Source: Oscillospiraceae bacterium (GTDB lineage: Bacteria > Bacillota_A > Clostridia > Oscillospirales > Ruminococcaceae). From it: a stretch of 6,407 bases of DNA. Position 1 is the stretch's first letter. Each line of letters begins with the position of its first letter. The stretch is from NCBI GenBank assembly GCA_017523995.1, contig JAFWUX010000093.1, forward strand, positions 1 through 6,407, written 5' to 3'. Under the pieces are notes generated by a model. That model searched no databases. It saw only the letters and a program-made list of their open reading frames with translations, and had not been told where the DNA came from. Positions 1 through 5,645 of the stretch are shown one piece after another. A program made the translations under genes and the position numbers.

Positions 1-153
1 ACTTGTCAAAGTTCTAAGTGCATGCCTGCAATCCTGTACCGCCGGCATGAACCCCATCGCCTGTACAAGGTTGGATTCACGTACCGACTAACACCTTTGC
101 CAAACCGAACATTCTGTCTTATTTCTCCGGTTCGCAGCACCCGCTGTATTTCT
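1..153. other. Unassigned left edge, no recognisable gene
   Basis: I recognise no gene or RNA family here. The plus frame starting at base 1 is open to a TGA at 187-189, and a minus frame is open from about 190 down to a TGA at 6-8. Neither has a clear start, a ribosome binding site or a familiar motif. CATGCC at 22-27 and GGCATG at 44-49 could form a hairpin, and CCTGTAC occurs twice (about 33-39 and 60-66). The minus-strand reading is rich in Arg and Tyr and ends in a plausible stop, so a 3' remnant of a gene, mobile intron or structured RNA cannot be excluded. Base composition is more GC-rich than the spacer that follows. Confidence 0.3.
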
Positions 154-209
154 AGTGAGAAGATAGGAGTTGATGAAAATGAGAAATGAGAAATTAGAAA
201 TGAGAAATT
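154..209. repeat. Heptanucleotide purine-rich tandem repeat, tract 1
   Basis: Eight consecutive 7-bp units fit one register: AGTGAGA, AGATAGG, AGTTGAT, GAAAATG, then AGAAATG/AGAAATT alternating twice. The plus strand is almost entirely A, G and T. The first two units recur at 244-257 as part of an 18-bp exact direct repeat (153-170 and 243-260). This is a degenerate short tandem repeat in intergenic DNA and contains no CRISPR-like spacers. Confidence 0.8.
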
Positions 210-214
210 GTGGT

Positions 215-229
215 ATGCGCTTCGCGCAT
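215..229. other. GC hairpin between the two heptamer tracts
   Basis: ATGCGC (215-220) and GCGCAT (224-229) form a perfect 6-bp stem closed by the loop TTC. It sits midway between the two heptamer tracts, so the block may be one composite intergenic element. A very similar design, a 6-bp GC stem with a 3-nt loop, occurs at 6358-6372. There is no U-tract, so it is not a classic terminator. Confidence 0.6.
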
Positions 230-243
230 GAATCTATAAATAT

Positions 244-272
244 AGTGAGAAGATAGGAGTGAGAAGTGAGGA
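244..272. repeat. Heptanucleotide purine-rich tandem repeat, tract 2
   Basis: Four 7-bp units, AGTGAGA, AGATAGG, AGTGAGA and AGTGAGG, are followed by a partial unit. The first 17 bases plus one flanking base are identical to the start of tract 1, 90 bp upstream. The tracts are therefore duplicates of one motif rather than chance purine runs. Confidence 0.8.
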
Positions 273-561
273 GTTTCGGACATATTTATAATTATTTACA
301 ATTGTTTATCATAAAGGGAACCGTAAAATTTGCATGTCCCTCTACTAAGGGGTGCCAAATCGGCAAATGTTGGACGGTTGTGTGCAACTTTTCAAAAAGT
401 TTGCGCAAAGATTTATGTTTGATACCGCTTTTTGTGCAAATGGCGATGAAACGGGGATTTTTCTCTTTTCAGCGACTTTCTGTAATTATATGTATTAACT
501 TTGGTTGGAGCGATAGACTTTTGCCTTTTGTTTGACCGATTCGGACTTTAGCATTTCGGAT
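273..561. other. AT-rich gene-free spacer
   Basis: About 290 bp with no supported gene. A GTG-initiated reading frame spans 266-535, but it lacks a ribosome binding site and a recognisable sequence. Visible structure includes an imperfect inverted repeat at about 381-407 (TGTGCAACTTTT pairing with AAAAGTTTGCGCA, with a bulge), a perfect 10-bp palindrome TTTGCGCAAA at 400-409, and CCGATTCGG at 536-544. TATAAT occurs at 287-292 without a matching -35. It may hold a small RNA or simply be spacer. Confidence 0.5.
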
Positions 562-576
562 GCAGGCACTGCCTGC
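562..576. other. Short GC hairpin downstream of the operon terminator
   Basis: GCAGGC (562-567) and GCCTGC (571-576) form a perfect 6-bp stem with the loop ACT. It lies just beyond the leftward terminator (580-618), so a read-through transcript would fold it next. It has no U-tract on either side and could help protect a 3' end, or it may be incidental. Confidence 0.5.
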
Positions 577-579
577 TGC

Positions 580-618
580 AAAAACCGCTGAACGGGCTCT
601 TTTTCACTCGTTCAGCGG
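580..618 (-). terminator. Rho-independent terminator of the leftward operon
   Basis: A perfect 10-bp inverted repeat, CCGCTGAACG (585-594) and CGTTCAGCGG (609-618), has a 14-nt loop. On the minus strand it is followed at once by TTTTT (584-580). It starts 26 bp beyond the protease stop codon, where an operon terminator is expected. On the plus strand the stem is followed by a weaker, interrupted T-rich stretch, so the signal mainly serves leftward transcription. Confidence 0.88.
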
Positions 619-644
619 CTTTATACTTATATGTTTTTACTTTG

Positions 645-2282
645 TCAATACTCGCCGGATTTGTCCTCGAGCAGACGGAAGTCGATCTCATAGGTCTTGA
701 GCTTGCCGTTCTCCTGAATCGTTGCACAGCGGCAGTGTACCGAATCCCCTGCGCTCAGTCCGGCAATCGCCTCGTTGATCGAATCGTAATCCGAAATCTC
801 CTTGCCGTTCATCGAAAGAATCCAGTCATTCGGCTTCATGATCGTATTGCGCAGATCGGAGTCCTCCGAAATCGCGATTACCTGCACGCCGATGCCGTCA
901 AGCGCCTCGGGCAGCGTCTGCCCCTTTGCCTTTGCCTCGTCATGCGCGACGCTGTTTTCATAGAACTGAATGCCGATGCGGACTCTGCCGCTGACATAGC
1001 CCTTCTCCATGAGTTCCTTAATGATCGGCAGCGCTTCGTTGATCGTGATCGCAAAGCCGAGTCCCTCATAAGAGCCGCCGAACACCGCGTTGCTGCCGTA
1101 CTTCGAGGATGTAATGCCGATGACCTGCCCGCAGAGATTGACGAGCGCGCCGCCGGAATTGCCCGGGCTGATTGCGGCGTCTGTCTGGAAACAGTCCATC
1201 TCAAAATTCGTGGACTGGGCGCGCACCTTGCGGTTCATACCCGAGATAATGCCCATCGAGATCGAGCCGCTCAGTCCCGCCGGATTGCCCAGCGCGCAGA
1301 CCGTCTCGCCCAGATGCACCTGATCGGAATCGCCGAGCTGCGCAGGCGTCAGTCCGCTTGCGGAGATTTTCAGCACCGCAAGATCGGTTTTGCTGTCGTG
1401 CCCGACAAGCACCGCGTCATACGGCGTTTCGCTGTTTGCTTCATCGAACAGCCGGACAGAATAGTTGTCCGCATCGTTGACCACATGCGCATTTGTCGCG
1501 ATGTAACCGTCCTTTGTCAGGATGATGCCCGAGCCGCTGCCGATGCCCTCGCCGTCTGCATAGGTATAAATCTGCACGATGCTTGGCATGACTGCCTTTG
1601 CAACGCCCTCGATCGTATACATGCCGTTTTCATCCGCAAGAGTGTTGTCGGATTCGGGTTTCTCGTGCTGCACAAGCTCCACCTGCACGATATCGCCTGC
1701 GCGGTATGCGCCGCCTGCCGTTGTGCCGCGGCTGACATCCCAGATGATGCAGAAGATTGCCGCTGCAAGCAGAAGCACCGCAAAAAGCCCGAGCAGAATG
1801 CCCAGCGCCGTGTGACGCCTGACTTTGACCGGCTCCGCAGCGGTTTCGGCAAACGGATCGCCGCTGAACGGCTCTGCCTCCGGATGCGGCATCTCCGCGG
1901 GATAGGGCGGTTCATCCGGATAGGGTGTTTCCTGCGGATACTGCGGGGGCATCGGGCGCGGTGTATCAAAGATGTCGCCGATATCTGCGGAGAAGGGCTC
2001 CTCCTCCGCTTTCTGCGGCGTCTCCTGCGGCACATCCTCCGCAGGGGCGGCAGATGCCTCCGACTCCGGGATTCCGGATTCCTGCGGTTCTCCGGCAGGG
2101 CTCTGCGCAGCAGGCGCCTCCGGCAGTGCCGCGGGCTGATCTTCGTGATTCTCATGATCTTCGGGCTGCGGTGCCGGATTCTCAGCCGTTTCCGGCTGCT
2201 CCGGCGGCAGCGTATCCTTTTCGGCAGGCTTCCGCGTGCGGAAATCCTCGCCGAGCAGCGCGCTCAGTTCTTCATCCGTCAT
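645..2282 (-). CDS. Membrane-anchored HtrA/DegP-like serine protease with PDZ domain
   Basis: Predicted surface S1C serine endopeptidase of 545 aa for quality control of misfolded exported proteins (family knowledge). Residues 1-155 form an acidic, proline-rich, presumably cytoplasmic and disordered tail with 31 prolines in the first 150 residues. A single membrane segment follows (about 158-182). The trypsin-like domain has H266 (in TNAHVV), D300 (in SKTDLAVL) and S376 (in SPGNSGGAL), spaced as in active HtrA enzymes. A C-terminal PDZ domain covers about 433-535, recognisable by DWILSMNGKEISDYDSI. The start is supported by AAAGGAGA eight bases upstream, in the 26-bp gap after the kinase gene. 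It is the last gene of the operon, before a terminator. The long N-terminal tail is longer than in typical HtrA proteins. Family assignment is firm; the target substrates are unknown. Confidence 0.96.
   Translation of the reverse strand: MTDEELSALLGEDFRTRKPAEKDTLPPEQPETAENPAPQPEDHENHEDQPAALPEAPAAQSPAGEPQESGIPESEASAAPAEDVPQETPQKAEEEPFSADIGDIFDTPRPMPPQYPQETPYPDEPPYPAEMPHPEAEPFSGDPFAETAAEPVKVRRHTALGILLGLFAVLLLAAAIFCIIWDVSRGTTAGGAYRAGDIVQVELVQHEKPESDNTLADENGMYTIEGVAKAVMPSIVQIYTYADGEGIGSGSGIILTKDGYIATNAHVVNDADNYSVRLFDEANSETPYDAVLVGHDSKTDLAVLKISASGLTPAQLGDSDQVHLGETVCALGNPAGLSGSISMGIISGMNRKVRAQSTNFEMDCFQTDAAISPGNSGGALVNLCGQVIGITSSKYGSNAVFGGSYEGLGFAITINEALPIIKELMEKGYVSGRVRIGIQFYENSVAHDEAKAKGQTLPEALDGIGVQVIAISEDSDLRNTIMKPNDWILSMNGKEISDYDSINEAIAGLSAGDSVHCRCATIQENGKLKTYEIDFRLLEDKSGEY
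1869..1940 (-). repeat. Four tandem 18-bp (hexapeptide) repeats in the protease N-terminal tail
   Basis: Residues 115-138 of the protease read as four six-residue units: YPQETP, YPDEPP, YPAEMP and HPEAEP, a (Y/H)PxxxP pattern with an acidic centre. The DNA units have diverged in codon choice, so this is an old duplication or a selected motif. The repeat lies in the predicted cytoplasmic linker before the membrane helix. Confidence 0.75.
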
Positions 2283-2308
2283 AGCAACGGTCTCCTTTGC
2301 GTGTGATA

Positions 2309-3718
2309 TCAGGATTGTGTCAGCGGCATGCTGACGATGAATTCGGTGTATTCGCCCTTGACGCTCTTGACCGTCACGGAGCCGCGGTGCAGCACCATGA
2401 TCCGGTTGACAATCGAAAGACCCAGTCCGACGCCGGTTTTATCCTTGCCGCGGGATTCGTCGGTCTTGTAGAAGCGCTCAAAGACATGCGAAACCTCCTC
2501 CTCGGTGAGGCCTTCGCCGGAGTTGCGGATATGGACATGTGCCTGCTCCGCATCCGATTCGACGGCAAGGAACAGCGTGCCGCCGCGGTTGACGAATTTG
2601 ATCGCGTTTTCCGTCAGGTTATAGAACACCTGCTGGAGCAGGTCGTGGTCTACCTCGGCGAATGTCCGCGGGCAGACATCCAGTCCTTCGACATGCAGCG
2701 CCTTCGCCTCGACCTTCTGCTCAAAGAGAAGCAGCGTGGTAATCAGCAGATTTGTGATATCCTGCCGCTCGAAATCGGGCGCATAGGTGCCCTCCTCAAA
2801 GCGCGAAATGCTCAGCATCGAATGCACAAGCCGCGAGAGCCGCTGCACCTCGGCGGAAACCGTCCGGAGATACTGCTTTTCCTGCTCGGGCGGGATTGTG
2901 CCGTCCAGAATGCCGTCCACAAAGCCGCCGATCGTTGTCATCGGGGTTTTCATTTCATGCGAGACATCCGAGACAAAGCGTCTGCGGCTGCGCTCGTTCT
3001 GGTCGATGAAATCCGCCATGCGGTTCATCGTGATAATCAGGCGGTCCATTTCCGGATCACCGGTCTGTTCCAGTCGGGCGGAGAAATCACCCTTTGCATA
3101 GTTCTCTGCCTGCCGCGTAATCTGCAGCACCGGCTTGAGCGCCTGCTTCGTGTTGAAATAAAACAGCAGCGCACCGAGCAGTCCGGTCACAAGCACCGCG
3201 ATCACCAGGATGATCAGGAGCTTGGAGAAATAATCGTCCACATAGGCTGCCGGGAACAGCAGCATCAGATAATAAGAGGCGTCCTCCAGATCAAAGCGTT
3301 CCAGATAGGTCGCGGTGGCTTCGCTGAAGTTTCCGGCAGGCGCACCGACCTGACAATAGGGCTCCTTGTTCGCTTCCATCTGCAGCAGCGTGCTGAGCTG
3401 CATCGCCTCATTATCCTTGTAATCTGAGCGGACAACGCAGCTGCCGTCCGCATCAAAGACATAGCAATCCACATTTTCATTGAGGGTATAAAGCTTGAGT
3501 CCCGTGCGGAGACTTTCCGCATCAAAGCCCTCGTTGCGCATGTAGTCATCGCGGATGTGCGCGAGCATCACGCGCGCCGTTGTGTTGAAGTGCTCATACG
3601 CCTCCTTCTCATGCATATGGTTGGCGGCGAGCACAACGATCAGTCCGGTCAGCGCGCAGGCAAACATCAGCATGATCGTGCACAGATAGAAAATGCGGCT
3701 GTATACACTGTTCAGCAT
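2309..3718 (-). CDS. Membrane sensor histidine kinase (HAMP, HisKA, HATPase)
   Basis: A 469-aa transmembrane histidine kinase, the partner of the response regulator encoded immediately upstream. TM1 spans about 8-32, and an extracytoplasmic sensor region of about 130 residues follows (33-165; the stretch around VDCYVFDADG looks PAS/Cache-like). TM2 spans about 166-188 and a HAMP linker about 189-242. The H-box is FVSDVSHEMKTPM with H254 as the phospho-acceptor. The N-box is NLTENAIKF (N371), the F-box VFERFYKTDESR, and the G2 box GVGLGLSIV (429-437). The G1 box reads NSGEG (399-403) rather than the usual DxGxG. The gene starts 3 bp after the regulator stop, with GGAG inside the regulator's last codons, so translational coupling is likely. 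The stimulus is unknown; co-transcription with an HtrA protease suggests envelope or secretion stress (inference). Confidence 0.96.
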   Translation of the reverse strand: MLNSVYSRIFYLCTIMLMFACALTGLIVVLAANHMHEKEAYEHFNTTARVMLAHIRDDYMRNEGFDAESLRTGLKLYTLNENVDCYVFDADGSCVVRSDYKDNEAMQLSTLLQMEANKEPYCQVGAPAGNFSEATATYLERFDLEDASYYLMLLFPAAYVDDYFSKLLIILVIAVLVTGLLGALLFYFNTKQALKPVLQITRQAENYAKGDFSARLEQTGDPEMDRLIITMNRMADFIDQNERSRRRFVSDVSHEMKTPMTTIGGFVDGILDGTIPPEQEKQYLRTVSAEVQRLSRLVHSMLSISRFEEGTYAPDFERQDITNLLITTLLLFEQKVEAKALHVEGLDVCPRTFAEVDHDLLQQVFYNLTENAIKFVNRGGTLFLAVESDAEQAHVHIRNSGEGLTEEEVSHVFERFYKTDESRGKDKTGVGLGLSIVNRIMVLHRGSVTVKSVKGEYTEFIVSMPLTQS

Positions 3719-3721
3719 CGG

Positions 3722-4450
3722 TTACTCCGCGTTGTTCGGCGCAGCCTTGGATTCATCCGGCACGGCAAATTTATAGCCGACGCCCCAGACGGTCCGCAGC
3801 CCCCATTTATCGGAAACGCCCTCGAGCTTTTCGCGCAGGCGCTTGATGTGGACATCAATGGTACGGGAATCGCCGTAGTATTCAAAGCCCCAGACCTCAT
3901 CGAGGAGCTGGTCTCTGGTGTAGACATGGTTCGGGTTCGAGGCAAGGCAATAGAGCAGCTCGAGCTCCTTCGGCGGTGTCTCGATGACCTTGCCGTCCAC
4001 GCGCAGCACATAGCCGTCCATATCGACGGTCAGCTTGTCATAATCGACCCTGCCGCGGCGCTGGCTCTGCTCCTGCGCAGGCTGACCGTTCTTGCGCGTC
4101 CGTGCGCGGATGCGGGCGAGCAGCTTGGTCTTGTCGATCGGCTTGGTGATGTAATCCTCGGCGCCGAGATCGAGACCGAGTGCTTCGTCATTCGGCTCGG
4201 ATTTCGCTGTCACGAGAATGACCGGTACATTCGAGCGCTTCTGGATCTCGCGCATGACGGTGTAGCCGTTCATGCCGGGCATCATGACATCAAGCAGCAC
4301 CAGATCCGGATGCATGGATGAGAACTTGGCAAGTGCCTCCTCGCCGTCTGTTGCGGTGATTGCTGTGTAGCCTTCCTTGACAAGGATCGTGCGGAGAACC
4401 TCGCAGATATTCGGTTCATCGTCCACGATCAGGATTTTTTCCATTGCCAT
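3722..4450 (-). CDS. OmpR/PhoB-family response regulator
   Basis: A 242-aa DNA-binding response regulator, first gene of the leftward operon. The receiver domain (about 4-118) has the acidic pair D10/D11, the phospho-acceptor D54 in VLLDVMMPG, T81 and K103. The winged-helix trans_reg_C domain (about 135-230) has PPKELELL, the recognition-helix region SRTIDVHIKRLREKL and the wing WGVGYKF. The frame stays open 53 codons further upstream, but the start at 4450 is chosen because GGGAGGA lies nine bases before that ATG, the domain begins there, and the extension would read through the promoter. A second ATG two codons in is less well spaced. Phosphorylation by the adjacent kinase is expected. It probably binds the 11-bp repeats in its own promoter and so controls itself and the HtrA-like protease (inference). 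Confidence 0.96.
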   Translation of the reverse strand: MAMEKILIVDDEPNICEVLRTILVKEGYTAITATDGEEALAKFSSMHPDLVLLDVMMPGMNGYTVMREIQKRSNVPVILVTAKSEPNDEALGLDLGAEDYITKPIDKTKLLARIRARTRKNGQPAQEQSQRRGRVDYDKLTVDMDGYVLRVDGKVIETPPKELELLYCLASNPNHVYTRDQLLDEVWGFEYYGDSRTIDVHIKRLREKLEGVSDKWGLRTVWGVGYKFAVPDESKAAPNNAE

Positions 4451-4458
4451 GATATATA

Positions 4459-4465
4459 TCCTCCC
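4459..4465 (-). promoter_or_regulatory. Ribosome binding site deciding the response regulator start
   Basis: The minus strand reads GGGAGGA here, ending nine bases from the core GGAGG to the ATG at 4450-4448. It is the only good Shine-Dalgarno match near any candidate start of this frame and excludes the 53-codon upstream extension. Confidence 0.85.
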
Positions 4466-4500
4466 TGTGCGGTGTAAATGTGTATAGTTATACAATATAA

Positions 4501-4511
4501 AGTATACTATA
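4501..4511 (-). promoter_or_regulatory. Candidate -10 region of the two-component/protease operon
   Basis: The minus strand has overlapping TATAGT (4511-4506) and TATACT (4506-4501). TATAGT lies 17 bases past the last GTTCA repeat, and TTGTTC within that repeat region would be a weak -35 at 18 bp spacing. A further TATAAT sits at 4528-4523, directly abutting the last repeat, so the exact -10 is unresolved. A weak -35 overlapped by activator sites is typical of promoters activated by PhoB-type regulators. Confidence 0.5.
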
Positions 4512-4522
4512 TTTCCCTTTGT

Positions 4523-4566
4523 ATTATATGAACAAACTGTGAACGGAATATGAAAATCTGATGAAC
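4523..4566 (-). promoter_or_regulatory. Four 11-bp direct repeats: predicted PhoB/OmpR-type operator
   Basis: On the minus strand the pentamers GTTCA (4566-4562), TTTCA (4555-4551), GTTCA (4544-4540) and GTTCA (4533-4529) are spaced exactly 11 bp apart, one helical turn each. Dimers of OmpR/PhoB-family regulators bind head-to-tail to 11-bp direct repeats, as in PhoB/PhoP boxes and the CiaR TTTAAG-N5-TTTAAG site (established). Four units would hold two dimers. The array lies directly upstream of the candidate -10 of the operon encoding such a regulator, in the same orientation. The binding protein is inferred, most likely the adjacent regulator. Confidence 0.75.
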
Positions 4567-4609
4567 GTCCGGTCCGGATGCCGCAGGAATGAAAAATCTG
4601 TTTCAGCAC

Positions 4610-4638
4610 TTGACAAACCGCGCGGAATATGCTATAAT
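4610..4638 (+). promoter_or_regulatory. Consensus sigma-70/SigA promoter of the Nudix operon
   Basis: TTGACA (4610-4615) and TATAAT (4633-4638) are both perfect consensus hexamers with the optimal 17-bp spacer. Transcription should start at about 4645, giving a 5' leader of roughly 45 nt before the Nudix ATG. Such a strong promoter suggests high basal expression or control by a repressor. Confidence 0.92.
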
Positions 4639-4656
4639 AGGTTCATAAGATACTTT

Positions 4657-4671
4657 GAAACTAAAAGTTCC
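4657..4671. promoter_or_regulatory. Possible operator in the Nudix operon leader
   Basis: GAAACT-AAA-AGTTCC is a 15-bp imperfect palindrome (six-base arms, one mismatch) just downstream of the predicted transcription start. The position would suit a repressor site, possibly for the NrtR-like product of the first gene. It is short and could be chance. Confidence 0.25.
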
Positions 4672-4688
4672 TAACAAAGGCGGTGCTT

Positions 4689-5453
4689 ATGAGCCGGATC
4701 GAAGATTATGCGCGCCCCTCCGTTGCGGCGGATGCGGTTGTATTCGGGATCGACACCGCGCAGGCGGAATCCCGCGGCGGCTTAAAGCAGCGAAAGCTCA
4801 AGCTGCTGCTCATCCGGCGCGGCGAAGAACCCTTTGCAGGCATGTTTGCACTCCCCGGCGGATTCCTCCGCAAGGGCGAAACGCTCGAGCAGGCTGCAAG
4901 GCGTGAACTGCGGGAGGAGGCAGGCGTCTGCGACCCGAAGCTCATCCAGATCGGGACATTCAGCAAGCCGGAGCGTGATCCGCGCGGCTGGGTGCTCTCC
5001 TGCGCATTCCTCGCGCTGACACGGACTGTCTCGCTTTCCACCGCCGCAGGCTCCGATGCCGCAGAAGCCCGCTGGATGCAGGTCACCTGCACCGAGACAG
5101 ATGCGGGCGAATCCCTCTGCATCACCGATGAGACAGATAATATCCTGCTTGCCGCTGAAAACGGCAGCATCACGAACCATGCACTCGCGTTCGATCACGC
5201 GGAGATCATTCTCGCCGGATTCCGGCGGCTGCGCGATGAGGTGCTCTATCATGACATGATCTTTGACCTGATGCCGGAGCTCTTTGCAGTCTCCGATCTG
5301 CAGCAGCCCTATGAGATCATCACCGGCACCCATACCTCGCCGCAGAACTTCCGCAAGAAGATTGCCTCCAAACTGATCGAAACCGAATATTACAATGAGA
5401 CGGCTGCACACCGCACCGCCAAGCTCTACCGCAGAAAGGACGGGATCACATGA
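4689..5453 (+). CDS. Nudix hydrolase with C-terminal winged-helix segment (NrtR-like)
   Basis: A 254-aa Nudix protein. The Nudix box is complete at residues 58-80: G58, E64 and the REL-R-EE-A-GV segment (R72 to V80) match GX5EX7REUXEEXGU. The segment FSKPERDPRGW after it is typical of ADP-ribose pyrophosphatase/NrtR-type proteins. Residues about 187-254, with PELFAVSDLQQPYEII, NFRKKI and AKLYRR near the end, match the winged-helix tail of NrtR-like proteins. The protein may therefore hydrolyse ADP-ribose or a related nucleotide, sense it as a transcriptional regulator, or both. The ATG at 4689 is preferred because AAAGG (4676-4680) lies eight bases before it; the in-frame GTG at 4683 is too close. 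It heads the rightward operon and overlaps the next gene by 4 bp. The nearby nicotinamidase-like gene supports a role in NAD metabolism. Nudix identity is firm; the regulator role is inferred. Confidence 0.93.
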   Translation: MSRIEDYARPSVAADAVVFGIDTAQAESRGGLKQRKLKLLLIRRGEEPFAGMFALPGGFLRKGETLEQAARRELREEAGVCDPKLIQIGTFSKPERDPRGWVLSCAFLALTRTVSLSTAAGSDAAEARWMQVTCTETDAGESLCITDETDNILLAAENGSITNHALAFDHAEIILAGFRRLRDEVLYHDMIFDLMPELFAVSDLQQPYEIITGTHTSPQNFRKKIASKLIETEYYNETAAHRTAKLYRRKDGIT

Positions 5454-5626
5454 GACACAGGACAGCAAGAAGAATCATCCGCAAGGTCGGCAGAGAAGTC
5501 ACACGCAGAGTGGCTGAGGAGGTCACCGAGCGCATCGTGGAGAAAACTGTTGACACCGTACTGAAGCACGGAAAACGCTCCCTGCGCAAATACGGCGCCG
5601 GCAAGCTCATCCGCAAGCTGATCTGA
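5450..5626 (+). CDS. Small, very basic hypothetical protein (58 aa)
   Basis: I recognise no family. The ORF starts with an ATGA overlap on the Nudix stop codon and is preceded by AAAGGA (5435-5440) nine bases upstream, both good signs of real translation. It ends 19 bp before the next gene, which has its own ribosome binding site. The product has 19 Arg/Lys against 6 Asp/Glu. Hydrophobic residues I9, V13, V17, V21, V25, I29/V30, V34 and V37/L38 fall every three to four positions, predicting one amphipathic helix over about 9-38. A Gly- and Lys-rich basic tail follows (GAGKLIRKLI at the end). There is no signal peptide or membrane segment. It could bind nucleic acid, a membrane surface or a neighbouring protein; this is inference. 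It is shorter than usual annotation cut-offs. Confidence 0.75.
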   Translation: MRHRTARRIIRKVGREVTRRVAEEVTERIVEKTVDTVLKHGKRSLRKYGAGKLIRKLI

Positions 5627-5645
5627 TCGGGAAAGGAGTATCATC

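Noticed and set aside
154..272. CRISPR array
   Set aside because: The repeats are 7 bp, degenerate and contiguous, with no spacers of regular length.
266..535. An 89-codon plus-strand frame starting at GTG
   Set aside because: No convincing ribosome binding site (the purines upstream are the heptamer repeat), no recognisable motif, and AT-rich spacer-like composition.
642..2306. A 554-codon plus-strand frame
   Set aside because: It is the antisense of the HtrA-like protease; the translation is Arg/Cys/His-rich nonsense, while the minus strand has a complete catalytic triad and a ribosome binding site.
2297..3427. A 376-codon plus-strand frame
   Set aside because: Antisense shadow of the histidine kinase, which has all conserved boxes on the minus strand.
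3557..4321. A 254-codon plus-strand frame
   Set aside because: Antisense to the kinase N-terminus and response regulator; no domain is visible.
4451..4609. A 53-residue N-terminal extension of the response regulator
   Set aside because: It would translate through the operator repeats and -10 region; a strong GGGAGGA site precedes the internal ATG, where the receiver domain begins.
4683..4688. GTG start for the Nudix protein two codons upstream
   Set aside because: Only two bases separate it from the AAAGG ribosome binding site; the ATG at 4689 has an ideal eight-base spacing.
4782..5468. A 228-codon minus-strand frame
   Set aside because: Antisense to the Nudix gene, which has an intact Nudix box and promoter on the plus strand.
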